Origin: DAXETY01 sp051155755
GTDB lineage: Bacteria > Desulfobacterota > Desulfobacteria > Desulfobacterales > SG8-13
Assembly: GCA_051155755.1 (NCBI GenBank)
Contig: DAXETY010000044.1
Coordinates: 1-64,000, forward strand
Length of the DNA: 64,000 nt
Direction: 5' to 3'
Shown in pieces: positions 17,191-26,444 of this stretch. The first letter of the stretch is position 1, and the number at the start of each line of letters is the position of its first letter. The notes beneath the pieces were generated by a model. It searched no databases. It was not told the origin of the DNA and worked only from the letters and a program-made list of their open reading frames with translations. The translations under genes were made by a program, and so were the position numbers.

Positions 17191-18828
17191 CTACAGCACT
17201 CCGCGTCCGGCAATCAGGAGCAACGCGGCGATGACATTCAGACTTAACCCGTTGAGCTCTCCTCGCAATTCTCCAATCAAAACTTCGAAACTGAACAGCA
17301 GTGCGATCAGCTTGGCGGCGAAAAGGCCCATTTGGTAGCTCTGGATCTGGGCATCGGGCAGATTCGGGACGATCAGCGCGATGAAAAGGATCAAGAAGTC
17401 GGTGGGCGTCGTCTTGAACCCGTTCTGCCGTCGGGTGAATTTGAGCATGCAGAGCACAAAAGCCACCAGGACGATAAACAAAAAATTATACAGTCGTTCA
17501 AAATTCGGGTCAAGCCATGCAACCGTGGATCGCTGGCAGGCGTAAACCAGACCGGGAATCAGCCCGTATAGCACCACTCGCAACAGCTTTTCCAGCCAGC
17601 CTGGTTCATACACCATGATCACAAACAGAACCCCGGCTGCGGTGAGCGCCAGGCTGGCAAACAGTCCCGACACTTGTTTCGGCAGCAGGCAGGTTACGTG
17701 CAGCAGGGCCGGAAGCAGTATCCAGACCGCCCAATAAGAGATTTTGATCAGAACGCTTTTTTCCTTGATGCGCTGCAGTTGAACTGCCACCAGCTGCGTA
17801 ATTCGCATCGGTCGGCCGCTCCGCCAGGCGGTGCGGCGAATGATCGACAGGGACGCCAGCACAGCGACTGAAAACAACAGGTAGGAAACCAGCAGAAACC
17901 ATTCAGAACGGAAACGGCCCATATAGGCAAATGCAACCAGAAAGGCCTGCAGTAGATAGATGATGACAACCGCTTCGGTATGCAGAAAGCCAAGGGCAAT
18001 GAGCTTGTGATGAAAATGATTCCGATCGGCATGAAAGGGCGATCGGCCTTCTGAAATCCGTTCGATGATGACCCGCAGGGTGTCGAGAATTGGAAAGCCG
18101 AGCAATAACAGCGGAAACAGCGGACTGATCGTCTCGGACGACTGGCTGAGGCCAAGTGACAACGTTACGGCCAGAAAACCCAGCAGCAGACTGCCGGCGT
18201 CTCCCATAAAAATGACCGCCGGATAGGTGTTGAAGCGCAAAAAAGCAAAGATGGCACCGATCACGGTGGCGGCGATCAGGGCGATGGCATAGTGGCCGCT
18301 TTGGTAGGCCACGATGGCAATGCAGCTGAAGCACAAAAGGGCGATGCCGCCGGCCAGGCCGTCCAGACCGTCGGACAGGTTGATGGCGTTGGTGACGCCG
18401 ACGATCACAAACAACGTCAGTGGAAGCGCCAACCATTCAGGGATTTGCATGCCGGCGGGCAGCAGGGTTCCCGTGGAGCGGATGGCCAGGTCACCGTAAA
18501 AGATGACCAACGATGCAGCCATCAGCTGCCCGGCGAATTTCAGTTTGTAATTCAGGTCGCGTTGATCATCGATGAATCCGACCAGCACAATCAGGCCCGC
18601 GCCGAGGATCACCGAGGTGATAAAGGGATCGTTGGGTGTCCAGATCAAAACCGGCGTCAACATGCCGCAGGCCATGGCAATGCCGCCGATGCGCGGTTTG
18701 GGGTCGGTGTGAATGGATCTTGTGGATGGAAAGTCTATGGCCTGCAACCGAACGGCCTGGTGTTTGAAAATGGGGATCAGCACCATGGTGATGAACAACG
18801 AAAGCATCATCGAGGTCAACAGAACCAT
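17191..18828 (-). CDS. WecA/MraY-family phosphoglycosyltransferase with C-terminal membrane extension
   Basis: 545-residue polytopic membrane enzyme that attaches the first sugar-1-phosphate to undecaprenyl phosphate. Family motifs are all present: GFIDDQRDL (catalytic aspartates), NAINLSDGLDGLAGG, FMGDAGSLLLGF and the His motif HADRNHFHHKL (cytoplasmic loop 5). WecA-type proteins are about 350 residues. Here residues about 360-545 add several more hydrophobic helices (LLIAGRGVL at the end) of unknown role. I chose ATG 18828, which has GGAG six bases upstream; TTG 18855 and ATG 18834 are alternatives. A good sigma-54 promoter sits about 90 bp upstream. Confidence 0.85.
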   Translation of the reverse strand: MVLLTSMMLSLFITMVLIPIFKHQAVRLQAIDFPSTRSIHTDPKPRIGGIAMACGMLTPVLIWTPNDPFITSVILGAGLIVLVGFIDDQRDLNYKLKFAGQLMAASLVIFYGDLAIRSTGTLLPAGMQIPEWLALPLTLFVIVGVTNAINLSDGLDGLAGGIALLCFSCIAIVAYQSGHYAIALIAATVIGAIFAFLRFNTYPAVIFMGDAGSLLLGFLAVTLSLGLSQSSETISPLFPLLLLGFPILDTLRVIIERISEGRSPFHADRNHFHHKLIALGFLHTEAVVIIYLLQAFLVAFAYMGRFRSEWFLLVSYLLFSVAVLASLSIIRRTAWRSGRPMRITQLVAVQLQRIKEKSVLIKISYWAVWILLPALLHVTCLLPKQVSGLFASLALTAAGVLFVIMVYEPGWLEKLLRVVLYGLIPGLVYACQRSTVAWLDPNFERLYNFLFIVLVAFVLCMLKFTRRQNGFKTTPTDFLILFIALIVPNLPDAQIQSYQMGLFAAKLIALLFSFEVLIGELRGELNGLSLNVIAALLLIAGRGVL

Positions 18829-18917
18829 CCCCATCTCCGCGTGCGTTCCAGGCAACTCAGTTGAGTATCGCCTGCGTGCATTGCATTCGCCGCAAGGGCA
18901 ATTCTTTTCTTACGAAT

Positions 18918-18933
18918 AGCAAAGTGTATGCCA
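18918..18933 (-). promoter_or_regulatory. Sigma-54 (-24/-12) promoter for the WecA-like gene
   Basis: On the minus strand TGGCATACACTTTGCT matches the sigma-54 consensus TGGCAY-N5-TTGCW exactly, with GG and GC 10 bases apart. It lies in the 235-bp gap upstream of the WecA-like gene, in the right orientation, giving an untranslated leader of roughly 80 bases. Sigma-54 control fits exosortase loci, where the PrsR activator is sigma-54-dependent; no PrsK/PrsR gene is in the window. Confidence 0.7.
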
Positions 18934-19090
18934 CCATCCCCTGTTTTTAATAAAACAAATAAAATTCTAATGCTTGTGTACAAATCCCTGCGGTTGGAAC
19001 ATGATGCATATCAAATTTTGCCGGTATTTTCACCCATTCAACATCGCTTGCCGGCCGAAATTTGTCAAAATGCTGCCCAAACACGCACTC

Positions 19091-19732
19091 CTATCGGCGG
19101 TAAACCAGATAGGCGGCCGCCACTTTGCGGTATTCTTTCAAGAGCTTGATGACATATTCGCCATTCATCCACCAGGGTGCGGGCCTGCTGCGAGTCGGAT
19201 TCACGCTCTGATAAGAAAATTGCAGACCCGATTTACTTTCAAAACGTGAAAACGCCATTGCGGCTCTGCGCATGTGGTAGGCCGAGCTCACCACAATCGC
19301 CGAATGCAACCGATGTCGGCGCATGATCTCCATCGTTTTTCTTGCCTCGGTATAGGTGCCTCCGTAATCGTCGAGCCATTGCGCCTCAGCAGGCGTGCTG
19401 CGCCCGATCAGGACGCTGACGGAGGAGGCGTCGGACGGCAAACCATAGAAATCGACGGCCCAGCTCCAGCGAAACGACGGATGGCGCAGCGGCAGGATCA
19501 ACACCCCGGCTTTGCCGCGGCGAATCAGTGCGAGGCCTTTTTCGATCCGGTGTTTGTCTTCCGGATGTCCACCGGCCAGAACAACCACTGCATCGGCTTT
19601 GCCGCTTATCGGTTCCCGCTCCACACGGAGAAACGTTTCACCGATCAGCAAAAAACCCAGCACGAGCGTCAGGATGAGGCTGCAGACGATGCTGCCGGCC
19701 AGTTTAATTGCGATGCGGATTCGAGTCGTCAT
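19091..19732 (-). CDS. YdcF/SanA-like DUF218 membrane protein
   Basis: 213 residues. One N-terminal transmembrane helix (about 10-32, LAGSIVCSLILTLVLGFLL) is followed by a DUF218 domain opening KADAVVVLAGGHPEDKHRIE. The conserved block TYTEARKTMEIMRRH is followed by AIVVSSAYHMRRAAMAFSRF, the family's nucleotide- or sugar-binding core. DUF218 proteins are common in envelope and exopolysaccharide loci, with poorly known biochemistry. The start (ATG 19732, or TTG 19738) lies inside the end of the exosortase gene, an overlap of about 30 bp that implies coupled translation. Confidence 0.8.
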   Translation of the reverse strand: MTTRIRIAIKLAGSIVCSLILTLVLGFLLIGETFLRVEREPISGKADAVVVLAGGHPEDKHRIEKGLALIRRGKAGVLILPLRHPSFRWSWAVDFYGLPSDASSVSVLIGRSTPAEAQWLDDYGGTYTEARKTMEIMRRHRLHSAIVVSSAYHMRRAAMAFSRFESKSGLQFSYQSVNPTRSRPAPWWMNGEYVIKLLKEYRKVAAAYLVYRR

Positions 19733-21311
19733 CTGCAAATGCGTTTTTCTCGAGGTGTTTCCGGAGAGAGGCGCTCAGGTTTCGTACGAAGCGGTCCAGA
19801 CGGATTTCGGCGTCCTGCTGGGTTTCGCCCGGAAACAGCGGCGTCATGGGCCGGATGAATAGATCGTAGGTGTTGTCTCGGGACAGGGCGTGCAGAAAGA
19901 GGTGGAACCGATTGCGGTCGACGTCGGCGGCAACGTGGTCGCGGGTTTGAAACCAGTAATAAACCAGCTGTTTTTGCCCCATCTTTTCGATCCACATTTG
20001 CTTCACCACGATGTTGCCGAAGCCGGGGATCGAGTCGATGCGTCTGTGCCCGGCTGCCAGGGTTTTCCAGCCCAGGGAAGGCAGACAGATGTCGGGACTG
20101 TGGAAAAAATTTTCGTTTTCCAGAAACGCGGTGCCGCGGTAGCCGATGTACAGCGATATACTGCGCCCTTCCGGAGAGAGAAACGCCGCGTTCAAGGCTT
20201 CTTCGGCACCGGAAAGCGCAACGATATTCGGCGCCAGCGTCTCCGTGCGGCCGGTCCATTCGTCGATCTGCAGTGGAAATTCGGTAAAGCCGTTTTTCAA
20301 TCCTATGGGCGGCAGGTTTGACGTCCAATGTCCAAGAAAACCGACCATGAGCAGCAGGCCGGCGCTGACGAGCACCGCAACCCAATTCGGCGAACTTTGC
20401 AATCCGGAGTCATCGGCGGGTGCCCGCGACGGGGGATCCGACCTCCGGCGGGACAACAAACGCATCCCCAGCGCCAAAGACAGCAGCAACAGCAGCGCAA
20501 AAACGAAAAACAACCAGCCCGAAAAGGCGTGAAAGAAGCTGTCGGCGGTTCCGGGGCCGTAATTCTGGGCCAGATATCCAGTGGCGGCAATCCGCAACCC
20601 GTTGGCGGCCACAGATATCGGAAAGGTGGCCAATACCAGTATGGCTCGCCGGAATCTTCCCTGCAGGAAGAAATAGGCAAACAGCACTGCCAGTGCCAGC
20701 ATCGGCATCAGGTAACGCAGACCGCTGCAGGCTTCAACCACCTGCAGGCGCGTAACGCCCAGATCGATGATATTGCCTTCGACAAACACCGAAACATTCA
20801 ATATCCGCAACAAGAAGACCCCCAGCTCGGTGGACAGCCGCCGCAGGGGCAGACCCAGGTAAACCTCCAGCGTCGTGGGCAACGGCAACATAAATACCGT
20901 CAATGAAAACGGCAGCGCCAGGAGACGGAAGTAAGCGGTTCCAAAGCAAAACAGCGTGCCGAAGAGCAGTATCAGCGGCAGCATGAGCCGAACTGCTGTG
21001 GGGCTTGAGCCGAGAATTCCGTAAAGACTGAAAAGGATGCACAAAATGAACACCGGCAGGGCTGCCGGCTTCGGCCTGACAGCGCTCCGAACCAGCAAAG
21101 GGCGTTTTTCCAGAATCAGGTATGCCGTCAGGAACGGGATCACCAGGCCAAACGAGGCGTCACCCCCCGAAATCCATGTTTTCCAGAGTCCGGTCAGGGT
21201 TTGACTGTAGGCGAAGCCAAAACAGGCCGCCAGGAGCAGCCATTGCATTCGAACCGGGGCCGCAGCGGCGGAAAACTCAGCTTTTGAATGTTTGGAATAC
21301 ATCAACCGCAT
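19704..21311 (-). CDS. Exosortase-EpsI fusion (XrtD-like)
   Basis: 535-residue inner-membrane protein. The N-terminal part (1-290) is an exosortase with about eight helices and the catalytic triad: Cys near 195 in EACSGLRYL, Arg near 240 in NGLRIAATGYL, and His near 261 in FFHAFSGWLFF. The C-terminal part (about 300-535) is an EpsI domain (PLQIDEWTGRTETL, then LYIGYRGTAFLENENFFHSP). The exosortase is a sorting enzyme that should cut PEP-CTERM-like tails and attach proteins to, or alongside, the polymer. The fused form resembles the VPLPA-CTERM-specific XrtD group, but that subtype is an inference. No target protein with such a tail is in this window. Confidence 0.87.
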   Translation of the reverse strand: MRLMYSKHSKAEFSAAAAPVRMQWLLLAACFGFAYSQTLTGLWKTWISGGDASFGLVIPFLTAYLILEKRPLLVRSAVRPKPAALPVFILCILFSLYGILGSSPTAVRLMLPLILLFGTLFCFGTAYFRLLALPFSLTVFMLPLPTTLEVYLGLPLRRLSTELGVFLLRILNVSVFVEGNIIDLGVTRLQVVEACSGLRYLMPMLALAVLFAYFFLQGRFRRAILVLATFPISVAANGLRIAATGYLAQNYGPGTADSFFHAFSGWLFFVFALLLLLSLALGMRLLSRRRSDPPSRAPADDSGLQSSPNWVAVLVSAGLLLMVGFLGHWTSNLPPIGLKNGFTEFPLQIDEWTGRTETLAPNIVALSGAEEALNAAFLSPEGRSISLYIGYRGTAFLENENFFHSPDICLPSLGWKTLAAGHRRIDSIPGFGNIVVKQMWIEKMGQKQLVYYWFQTRDHVAADVDRNRFHLFLHALSRDNTYDLFIRPMTPLFPGETQQDAEIRLDRFVRNLSASLRKHLEKNAFADDDSNPHRN

Positions 21312-21435
21312 CAAGCGACGGGGGTCGCGGTTTACAGGTGGCGGATGTCCATCCGGATTCCAATATATCCGGAACGGCCAACCGGATTCAACTCGACTTC
21401 ACTCTGTCGGTCGATACAAGGCCGATCGGCAGGCT

Positions 21436-22563
21436 TCAAGCCGCCAACAACGCCTTGTACAATGCTTCGGCTTTGGCAGCGGCGGCATCCCAGTCGAACA
21501 GACCGGCGAACATATGCCGGGCGTTATCGCCGACGCGATGGATGCGCGCCACGTCGCCGACCAGTTGTTTAACGATGTTCTGAAAGGCGCGCGGATCGTT
21601 GCGCGCAAACAAAAATCCGTTGTGTCCATCCACGATGACCGAATCGAAAGCGGCGATATCGGACACGACACTGCAGCGGCCGTAAGCGGCTGCTTCCAGT
21701 ACGGTCAGCGGCATGCCTTCGTCGGCCGAGGGCGTCAAAAACAGCAGGCAGTTGCTGAAGAGTTCTGCCTTTTCGCGCCCCTGCACCGGGCCGGTGAAAA
21801 TAATGCGCGAATTCAGTCCGGCCCGCTGTTTCAAACCCTGCCAGTAATCAAATGTGGCGGCGTCCTGAGCCCCGCCGGCGACCACCAGTTTCAGGTGCCC
21901 GGGCAGGATATCCAGCAGGGACAGGGTCCATTCGATCCGCTTGATGGGATCGATCCGCCCCAGAAACAAAAGATAGCTCTCACTGTCAAGGCCGTATTTG
22001 TCGCGAATAATCGACGGCCGGCGTTTAACGGCGGCCGGCACACCGGCCGGCAGTAAACGGCTGCGTACTGCGTAGCGGCGCAACAATTTGTCCTGAAGGT
22101 GGGGGGCGACGGTGGTTACGCAGTGCGCTCGCCGAATTCCCAAAAGAAAGGCCGTCTTGATGACCCTGCGGCCCAGCACACCGTATTTTTGATTACCCCA
22201 GTTGGATTCCATTGCGTGAACGGTGACCACCGTTTTTTTCCCGGCGGCTCGGATTACCGGCAGGTAAAAAAACGAGGCCATGCCGTGAAAGTGGACCACC
22301 TGGTAAGATGCCGGGATCACTTTCAGGGTTGTGAAAAAGCCGTTGCTCAACGCATCGCTGGCCTGCAACCGCAGGGACGGTACACCCTGGATACGAATGC
22401 CCCGATACTGCCGGCCGGACCAGTTCCGACAGTACCAGCGCGATCCGAACACCGTAATTTCATGGCCTCGGTCCACCAGGCGTCTGCCGATCTGTTCGAC
22501 GTAGGTCTCGATTCCGCCCCAGCGTGCCGGGATGCCTTTGGTGCCGACGAATGCAATCTTCAA
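21436..22563 (-). CDS. Glycosyltransferase family 4 (GT-B)
   Basis: 375-residue retaining glycosyltransferase. The N-terminus MKIAFVGTKGIPARWGGIET is typical of a rhamnosyltransferase-like GT4 group. The second domain (about 180-360) has RKRPSIIRDKYGLDSESYL-type spacing before YLLFLGRIDPIKRIEW and the E-x7-E region LTPSADEGMPLTVLEAAAYG. It adds one sugar of the repeat unit; donor and acceptor are not readable. The TTG start at 22563 overlaps the stop of the upstream glycosyltransferase as TTGA, so the two are translationally coupled. Confidence 0.87.
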   Translation of the reverse strand: MKIAFVGTKGIPARWGGIETYVEQIGRRLVDRGHEITVFGSRWYCRNWSGRQYRGIRIQGVPSLRLQASDALSNGFFTTLKVIPASYQVVHFHGMASFFYLPVIRAAGKKTVVTVHAMESNWGNQKYGVLGRRVIKTAFLLGIRRAHCVTTVAPHLQDKLLRRYAVRSRLLPAGVPAAVKRRPSIIRDKYGLDSESYLLFLGRIDPIKRIEWTLSLLDILPGHLKLVVAGGAQDAATFDYWQGLKQRAGLNSRIIFTGPVQGREKAELFSNCLLFLTPSADEGMPLTVLEAAAYGRCSVVSDIAAFDSVIVDGHNGFLFARNDPRAFQNIVKQLVGDVARIHRVGDNARHMFAGLFDWDAAAAKAEALYKALLAA

Positions 22564-23720
22564 AACCTGTGGTTCCTCGAATGTGCGGGACCGCTTGGGG
22601 TAGCAAGAACCAGATCCACGGCTGCGGACTCCCAGTCAAAAGTGAAATGATCCCGGCGCTCGTCGGAAAGGGCGGCCAGGCGTCTTCGAAACTCGATGTC
22701 GCCGGCAGCCCGGGTCAATTTGTTTCGCAATTCCACTGTGGAGGTGATTGAAAATAGAAGTTCATCATATGCCAGCAACTCGATAATCTCCGGTATCCGG
22801 CTGCCGAGACACGGAACACCGCAACCCAGGGCTTCCAATAGTGCATTGGGCGAACCTTCCCGGGCACTGGGAAATACAAACAGGTCGGCGGCTGCGATCA
22901 CCGGAAACGGCGACTCGAGCCATCCGGTAAACACGACTCGGCCCGGCCGGGTGATTGCCGCGGCAAGCTGCTCCAGGCGGCGGCGTTCGCCGCCGTCATT
23001 TAAATCATCTCCCACGACTACCAGGCGACTTTCTACCATATCCAATTGCGCGAACGCACGGATCAGAAAATCGATATTCTTCAGCGGGCTGAGGGGCGCC
23101 GCCGTGACGATCACGAATTCGGTATCCTCAAGCCCGTATCGACCGCGGACGGCGGCCTTATCCTTCTCTGAAGCCACCGGCGGTGCAGTTACGTCGTTGG
23201 GCAACACGGATGTCCGCATCCCATGGTAACGCCGCTGCACGTCGCGGCGCATGATTTCGCTGGCCGTTACCACTCGTGACGAACAGGCCAGGCCGATTTT
23301 CTGGAACAGCTCCAACATCCGCACCCGCAACATCGATTTTTGCTGCAGGATCGCTTCGGCGGTTACATCGGCACGCAAAAAGGTCACCATGGGCCGTTTC
23401 AGCACCCCTGCCGCCGGAGCGCATACAAAAGCGTAAAACGATGAAAATACCACGATTCTTTCCGGCCTGAGACGGCGAATTTGCCACAGGCAGGCCAACG
23501 GCGCCCACAATAAAAACAGACACCAGAAAAGTGCATTTTCGCGGCGTCCGAACGGCATTTTCAGACGGTGGGCGAAGATGTTGGCATGCCGCACCGGCAG
23601 CGCTTCCAATGAAAGGTAATGCAAGTGAATGCCGCGATCGGCCAGACCTTGATAAAGGCGGTACAGCCGGCGGTTGAACCCGCCGCGTTTATGGCGATAG
23701 TAAATCGAAAAAATTCTCAT
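22560..23720 (-). CDS. Glycosyltransferase family 4 (GT-B)
   Basis: 386-residue glycosyltransferase. The N-terminal acceptor domain (MRIFSIYYRHKRGGFNRRLY) is followed by a nucleotide-sugar domain with VIVTAAPLSPLKNIDFLIRA and the conserved FPSAREGSPNALLEALGCGV block (E-x7-E). It belongs to the exopolysaccharide repeat-unit assembly set. It follows the Wzy-like gene by about 40 bp and overlaps the next glycosyltransferase by four bases. Sugar specificity is unknown. Confidence 0.87.
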   Translation of the reverse strand: MRIFSIYYRHKRGGFNRRLYRLYQGLADRGIHLHYLSLEALPVRHANIFAHRLKMPFGRRENALFWCLFLLWAPLACLWQIRRLRPERIVVFSSFYAFVCAPAAGVLKRPMVTFLRADVTAEAILQQKSMLRVRMLELFQKIGLACSSRVVTASEIMRRDVQRRYHGMRTSVLPNDVTAPPVASEKDKAAVRGRYGLEDTEFVIVTAAPLSPLKNIDFLIRAFAQLDMVESRLVVVGDDLNDGGERRRLEQLAAAITRPGRVVFTGWLESPFPVIAAADLFVFPSAREGSPNALLEALGCGVPCLGSRIPEIIELLAYDELLFSITSTVELRNKLTRAAGDIEFRRRLAALSDERRDHFTFDWESAAVDLVLATPSGPAHSRNHRF

Positions 23721-23759
23721 TGAAAACGATCTTGTTCTTCCAGGTTTGAACCGTTCGGC

Positions 23760-25088
23760 TCAGGCCCCGTTTCGTTCGGTGACGACCTGCATTCCGGCGG
23801 CCTCCTTGCCCCGGTCGGCCTGTTCGATCCCGATCAGGGCCCCGCTAAATACAGCCCAAACCGACAGGTAGATCACCCCGGAGGTGATGTTGGTCATGTG
23901 CAGGGCCAGGACCATGAAAAAAGCGGCCATCCCCAGTGCTCCCAGACGCCGATAGCCCGGCGGGTGCCCCCGGTTGAGCAGCGGCAGCAACAAAGCGAAA
24001 ACCCGCCACAGAATAAACAGGTACAGCGCGAATCCAACCACCCCGCAGCCCATCAGGATCTCGGCGAAATCGTTGTGGATGTATTTTTTATTGCCCAGGT
24101 AGACGTAGGAGGAGCCGATGCCGCTGCCGAATATCTGCTGAAAGACGGTGGCCCGGTAGCGATAATGCTGATAAAAACCCATCAGACCGCCCACCCGTCC
24201 GGAACCGAGCTTTTCGATTTGCCCCTGCTCGTATTTTTCGCCCAGCTCCGTCCACCGGCTCAGATAGCGGCTTTGGCCCAGGGTGAAATACAGTCCCGCT
24301 AGCACCGCCACGGTGATGATTCCAATGACGAAAAAGTGCGTTACATTCCGGCCGCCGTATCGGATCCGGAAAAACTGGTAGGCTGCAAAGCCCACCAGGA
24401 GTGCGATCACAGGAGATCGAACAAAGGTCAGCACGATGACGGTCAGGGACAACAGTATCAGAAACCAGGAAAAAAGACGGCTCGGATGGGATGCCGCGCT
24501 GGTTTTCAGTGCCAGCACCGGTATGGCAATTGCCAGGTAATTTGCCAGGGTCTTACCGGAACTGAAACCGGCTCCGTAGGATTCCACCCCGGTTTCATAG
24601 GTGAACCGCTGACCGTAGATTCCCATCCAGGAGAGAAAAAACGAAACGATGACCGTCACCACTGCCAGACAGACCGCAAAGTGAATCGGCGGCAGATCCG
24701 ATTCCGCCTCGAAAAGCTTGGTGGAAGAAACCAGAATAAAAAGCCAGGTGGCAATTTTCAACACCCAGGAAATGCTGCTCATCCGCACCGGCGAAAAAAA
24801 GGCCGTGAGCAGGGCATAGATCACGAATATCACGACGGCGGCTTCCAGCCAGGGGTTGCGAACCGGATGAAGCATCATGTTCAGGGTGGCCAGCGACAGC
24901 ACCATGAAACCGAACAGCATGGATGGATTGAGGGTGAAGCCCAGCACGACGATTTCGCTTCCGATCATCTGGCCGACGAAAGGGTAGAAGACGATCAGGG
25001 AAAGGTAGAAAAACCTGCGTTCGACCAGAAAGAGAAAAAGCGAGATCAAGGTCAGTACGCAGGCGGCAAGCAGCGCGAGATTTTCCAT
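23760..25088 (-). CDS. Wzy/O-antigen ligase-family membrane protein
   Basis: 442-residue protein with about 11 membrane helices from residue 4 (LALLAACVLTLISLFLFLV) to the C-terminal region. A large periplasmic loop (about 290-345) contains GSGIGSSYVYLGNKKYIHND, with the His/Asp pattern of the Wzy_C (O-antigen ligase) domain. In this locus it most probably polymerises the lipid-linked repeat units after flipping. A ligase role cannot be excluded from sequence alone. About 55 bp separate it from the upstream glycosyltransferase. Confidence 0.82.
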   Translation of the reverse strand: MENLALLAACVLTLISLFLFLVERRFFYLSLIVFYPFVGQMIGSEIVVLGFTLNPSMLFGFMVLSLATLNMMLHPVRNPWLEAAVVIFVIYALLTAFFSPVRMSSISWVLKIATWLFILVSSTKLFEAESDLPPIHFAVCLAVVTVIVSFFLSWMGIYGQRFTYETGVESYGAGFSSGKTLANYLAIAIPVLALKTSAASHPSRLFSWFLILLSLTVIVLTFVRSPVIALLVGFAAYQFFRIRYGGRNVTHFFVIGIITVAVLAGLYFTLGQSRYLSRWTELGEKYEQGQIEKLGSGRVGGLMGFYQHYRYRATVFQQIFGSGIGSSYVYLGNKKYIHNDFAEILMGCGVVGFALYLFILWRVFALLLPLLNRGHPPGYRRLGALGMAAFFMVLALHMTNITSGVIYLSVWAVFSGALIGIEQADRGKEAAGMQVVTERNGA

Positions 25089-25142
25089 GGCACACGCAAG
25101 CGGCTATGAGCGGCCGACTTTGCAGCCGCTCGAATCGAACCT

Positions 25143-26444
25143 TTAGCGATACAAGGTTTCATTCTTATTGGTTTCCCGGGATGCAGCCATCAGCTCACGG
25201 CAAAGCCGTTCGAACTGATCACCGGTTTCCGATGCCCGGAACGGTCGGATTTTTTTCGGGTCGAGTCGGAATACAGATTTCCGCCGACTCCAATTCCGAT
25301 AGATCGCCACCAGCCGGTCGCTTACCGAATGGGCATTGCGGGGGTCGACGACATCACCGGCACCTGTGCGGAGCATGGCATCTTTCAACGCTCCGTCTTC
25401 TGCCAGGCAAAGAATCGGTTTTCCCACCGATAGATAATCGAAGAACTTGGCCGGCAGAAACATCTCATGTCCGGGCCCATAGGAGTTGATCAGCAGCAAC
25501 AGGCTGGCCTGCTGAAGTTTCTGCAACAGCTCGGAACGCGGGATGCGGGGGTTCAGCCTCACGGTTGCTGCCAGGCCGAGCCGGTCGCAGTCCCGGGCGA
25601 TCCGACGATGGTCGTACACGCCGAAAAAATCGACCCGGGTGTGTCGCGCCAGTGCCGGGTTGCGGGCGCAGGCATCGGCCAGTCCCCGCAAAAAGAACTG
25701 CGGGCTGCGATTTCCATAAAAATTTCCGGCATACACGATTCGAAATCCGGGATCCGGTTCGAATCGGACCGATTGCGGAGGTGCTTCGAAACCATTGGTG
25801 ATGGTCAGATGGCGGCCCGGGCCGCAGAGTTTGGCGGTTTGAATGCGAAGGCATTCGTCGGTGACGAACACGCTGGCCCCGGCATTGCGGACCGCGTATT
25901 TTTCAAGCTGGGCTTCGAAAACGCGGCGCGGCCGGGAGCCCTTGTAAAAAGGGTTTAACGACCAGAGATCGCGGTAATCGAAAATGAGGGCGGTTTCGGT
26001 GAATTTGCGGATCAGGGCGGCGGCCAGGAAGACGCTGAAAGGCTGACCGGAAGCCACGATCAGGGGAATGCGATGAAGTCGAACGGCCTGAATGCCGGCA
26101 GAAACGGCTGTCGGCAGCCAGGCCAATGTGCCGTCAGGCACTGCCAGTCGATTCCAGGCCCGCCAGACCCACAGACGCAGCGGCCCCGGATGGGTCGATG
26201 TCCGGCCGGGCGCGGGAAAGATCATCGGCACCCGGATGACATGGCAATATTGCGCGATTTCCGCGACCCCTTGCGGTGCATAGGAATAATAAATGCCATT
26301 GGCAGGCGCCACGACAAACACCTGCCAGCCCCGTTGCCAAAGATGCTTGATAAAGCGAACCGGACGCTGGGCACCGACATCATTGGAGGGCGGGAACTGA
26401 TACAGAATAAACAAAATACTGGGATTCCGGCCGTCAGCGCTCAT
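25143..26444 (-). CDS. Glycosyltransferase, GT4-like
   Basis: 433-residue GT-B protein starting with the fold's first strand SILFILYQFPPSNDVGAQRP. The second domain has GFRIVYAGNFYGNRSPQFFL and SYGPGHEMFLPAKFFDYLSV, the latter a variant of the usual C-terminal glycosyltransferase signature in which the first glutamate lies in GHEMF. It is coupled to the upstream Wzx-like gene by an ATGA overlap (26441-26444). Probably one of the later transferases for the exopolysaccharide repeat unit; substrate unknown. Confidence 0.82.
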   Translation of the reverse strand: MSADGRNPSILFILYQFPPSNDVGAQRPVRFIKHLWQRGWQVFVVAPANGIYYSYAPQGVAEIAQYCHVIRVPMIFPAPGRTSTHPGPLRLWVWRAWNRLAVPDGTLAWLPTAVSAGIQAVRLHRIPLIVASGQPFSVFLAAALIRKFTETALIFDYRDLWSLNPFYKGSRPRRVFEAQLEKYAVRNAGASVFVTDECLRIQTAKLCGPGRHLTITNGFEAPPQSVRFEPDPGFRIVYAGNFYGNRSPQFFLRGLADACARNPALARHTRVDFFGVYDHRRIARDCDRLGLAATVRLNPRIPRSELLQKLQQASLLLLINSYGPGHEMFLPAKFFDYLSVGKPILCLAEDGALKDAMLRTGAGDVVDPRNAHSVSDRLVAIYRNWSRRKSVFRLDPKKIRPFRASETGDQFERLCRELMAASRETNKNETLYR

